64,000 bases of DNA, taken from NCBI RefSeq assembly GCF_018326285.1, contig NZ_AP023362.1:2666001-2730000 (forward strand). Direction: 5' to 3'. This document shows positions 62,628-64,000 of this stretch, in pieces. The stretch comes from Mycolicibacterium sp. TY81. GTDB lineage: Bacteria > Actinomycetota > Actinomycetes > Mycobacteriales > Mycobacteriaceae. A program made the translations under genes and the position numbers. A model generated the notes under the pieces. It was given only the letters and a program-made list of their open reading frames with translations. It ran no database searches and had not been told where the DNA came from. Each line of letters begins with the position of its first letter. Positions within the stretch are counted from its first letter, which is position 1.

Positions 62628-64000
62628 ATGGACGCACTGGACGTATCGAGGTGGCAGTTCGGGATCACCACCGTCTACCACTTCATCCTGGTCCCGCTGA
62701 CCATCGGCCTGGCGCCGCTGCTGGCCGTCATGCAGACCGTCTGGGTGGTGACGGGCAATCCGGCCTGGTACCGGCTGACCAAGTTCTTCGGCAAGCTGTT
62801 CCTCATCAACTTCGCTCTCGGCGTGGCCACGGGCATCGTGCAGGAATTCCAGTTCGGGATGAACTGGAGTGAGTACTCACGATTCGTCGGCGACGTCTTC
62901 GGCGCACCGCTGGCCCTGGAGGGCCTCGCGGCGTTCTTCTTCGAATCCACCTTCATCGGGCTGTGGATCTTCGGCTGGACCAAGCTGCCCCGCCTGGTGC
63001 ACCTGGCGTGTATCTGGATCGTCGCGTTCGGCGTGAACGCGTCGGCGTTCTTCATCATCTCGGCCAACTCGTTCATGCAGCATCCCGTTGGCGCGCACTA
63101 CAACCCGGAGACCGGCCGGGCTGAGCTGACGAGCATCTGGGAGCTGCTGACCAACAACACCGGCATCGCGGCGTTCACGCACACGGTCGGCGGCGCCATC
63201 CTGACGGCCTCCACCTTCGTCGCGGCGATCAGCGCGTGGTGGATGGTGCGCAGCGGCAACACCGAGGAATCGCGCACCATGTTCCGCCCCGCGACCCTGC
63301 TGGGCTGTTCCGTCGCCTTGGTCGCGGCCGCCTCGCTCACGCTCACCGGGGACGCCCAGGGCAAGCTGATGTTCGTCCAGCAGCCCATGAAGATGGCGTC
63401 GGCAGAATCGTTGTGCCACACCGAAACCGACCCGGATTTCTCGGTGCTGACCATCGGCACCCACAACAACTGCGACAGCGTCATGCACGTCATCGAGGTG
63501 CCGTACGTGCTGCCGTTCCTCGCCGAGAGCAAGTTCGAGGGTGTTCGGCTCGAGGGCGTGCAGGACCTGCAGAAGGCGTACGAAGCCAAGTACGGTCCGG
63601 GTGACTACCGGCCCAACCTGTTCGTGACCTACTGGTCGTTCCGCATGATGATCGGATTGCTCGCATTCCCAGGGCTTTTCGCGCTCACCACGCTGTGGTT
63701 GACCCGCAAGGGCCGCATCCCCACGCAACGCTGGTTGAGCATCTTCGCCCTGGTGACACTGCCCATGCCGTTCCTCGCCAACAGCGCGGGCTGGGTCTTC
63801 ACCGAGATGGGCCGGCAGCCCTGGGTGGTCGCCACCAACCCGACCGGCGACCCGAACCTGCACCTGACCATCCGGCAGGGCGTGTCGGCGCACAGCGCGG
63901 GCACGGTCTGGATCTCGCTGATCACCTTCACCGCGCTCTATGCGCTGCTCGCGGTCATCTGGTTCTGGTTGATCCGCCGCTACACGCTGGAAGGGCCGCT
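62628..64000 (+). CDS. cydA: Cytochrome bd oxidase subunit I, 3' truncated by window edge
   Basis: The frame is open from the ATG at 62628 to the last base, 457 codons of a protein that is normally about 485 residues. It starts MDALDVSRWQFGITTVYHFILVPLTIGL, with His18 in the position of the heme ligand. Also seen are the QFGMNWSEYSRFVGDVFGAPLALEG and FFFESTFIGLWIFGW helices (proton-channel acidic residues), the TLTGDAQGKLMFVQQPMKMA loop and the invariant GWVFTEMGRQPW. CydA with CydB forms the high-affinity quinol oxidase bd in the membrane, used under low oxygen or when the bc1-aa3 path is blocked. cydB would be expected just past the edge. Confidence 0.96.
   Translation, partial: MDALDVSRWQFGITTVYHFILVPLTIGLAPLLAVMQTVWVVTGNPAWYRLTKFFGKLFLINFALGVATGIVQEFQFGMNWSEYSRFVGDVFGAPLALEGLAAFFFESTFIGLWIFGWTKLPRLVHLACIWIVAFGVNASAFFIISANSFMQHPVGAHYNPETGRAELTSIWELLTNNTGIAAFTHTVGGAILTASTFVAAISAWWMVRSGNTEESRTMFRPATLLGCSVALVAAASLTLTGDAQGKLMFVQQPMKMASAESLCHTETDPDFSVLTIGTHNNCDSVMHVIEVPYVLPFLAESKFEGVRLEGVQDLQKAYEAKYGPGDYRPNLFVTYWSFRMMIGLLAFPGLFALTTLWLTRKGRIPTQRWLSIFALVTLPMPFLANSAGWVFTEMGRQPWVVATNPTGDPNLHLTIRQGVSAHSAGTVWISLITFTALYALLAVIWFWLIRRYTLEGP

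Overview
The window comes from a high-GC actinobacterium, almost certainly a fast-growing mycobacterium (Mycolicibacterium-like). The backbone runs, in inverted order and with insertions, along the Mycobacterium tuberculosis Rv1638-Rv1623c region: uvrA, a metallo-beta-lactamase-fold protein, the cAMP-binding universal stress protein, an MFS exporter, uvrB, a DUF402 protein, coaE, rpsA, polA, the DUF35/thiolase-like pair, the ANTAR regulator pdtaR, a six-helix class III adenylate cyclase, a DUF308 protein and cydA. Synteny is from memory of the M. tuberculosis gene order, not from a search.

Region 1 (1-6 kb) holds the most unusual system: a four-gene, fully overlapping minus-strand operon with a TPR-like protein, a CHAT (caspase-like) protease with an intact His/Cys dyad and two unrecognised proteins, read from an apparent leaderless promoter. 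Region 2 (6-14.5 kb) has an LpqH-type lipoprotein, uvrA, a MarP-like serine protease turned into a lipoprotein, the stress protein and tesB. Region 3 (14.6-19.4 kb) is a mobile patch: an intact ISL3 element (8-bp target duplication) that split a perfect mycobacterial SOS box at the start of a 13E12/HNH gene, then a frameshifted IS3 element just upstream of a GAF-ANTAR gene. Region 4 (20-29.5 kb) has tRNA-Cys, DUF899, MgtC, a DUF418/two-component operon, an esterase, the exporter and uvrB. Region 5 (29.5-46 kb) starts with a decayed IS110 element, followed by the coaE/rpsA/polA core, then two flavin monooxygenases with their LysR and TetR regulators, DUF35/thiolase, DUF167 and a macrodomain.

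Region 6 (46-53 kb) is a branched-chain-amino-acid-type ABC operon (livJHMGF order on the minus strand), pdtaR, an atypical tRNA-Leu and two type VII-secretion-like genes. Region 7 (53-64 kb) has a secreted clan GH-A glycosidase with a Lys/Glu/Pro repeat tail behind an AT-rich leader region, the adenylate cyclase, a single minus-strand operon joining a polar-amino-acid ABC transporter to a two-component system, a DUF308 protein and the start of cydA, which runs off the window.

Many starts fit the mycobacterial leaderless pattern (TANNNT, then 6-7 nt, then ATG/GTG). I used this to choose starts for the TPR gene, uvrB, coaE, polA, cya and others. The DUF402 gene is the exception: the pattern points to an ATC codon. 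No CRISPR array or prophage was seen.
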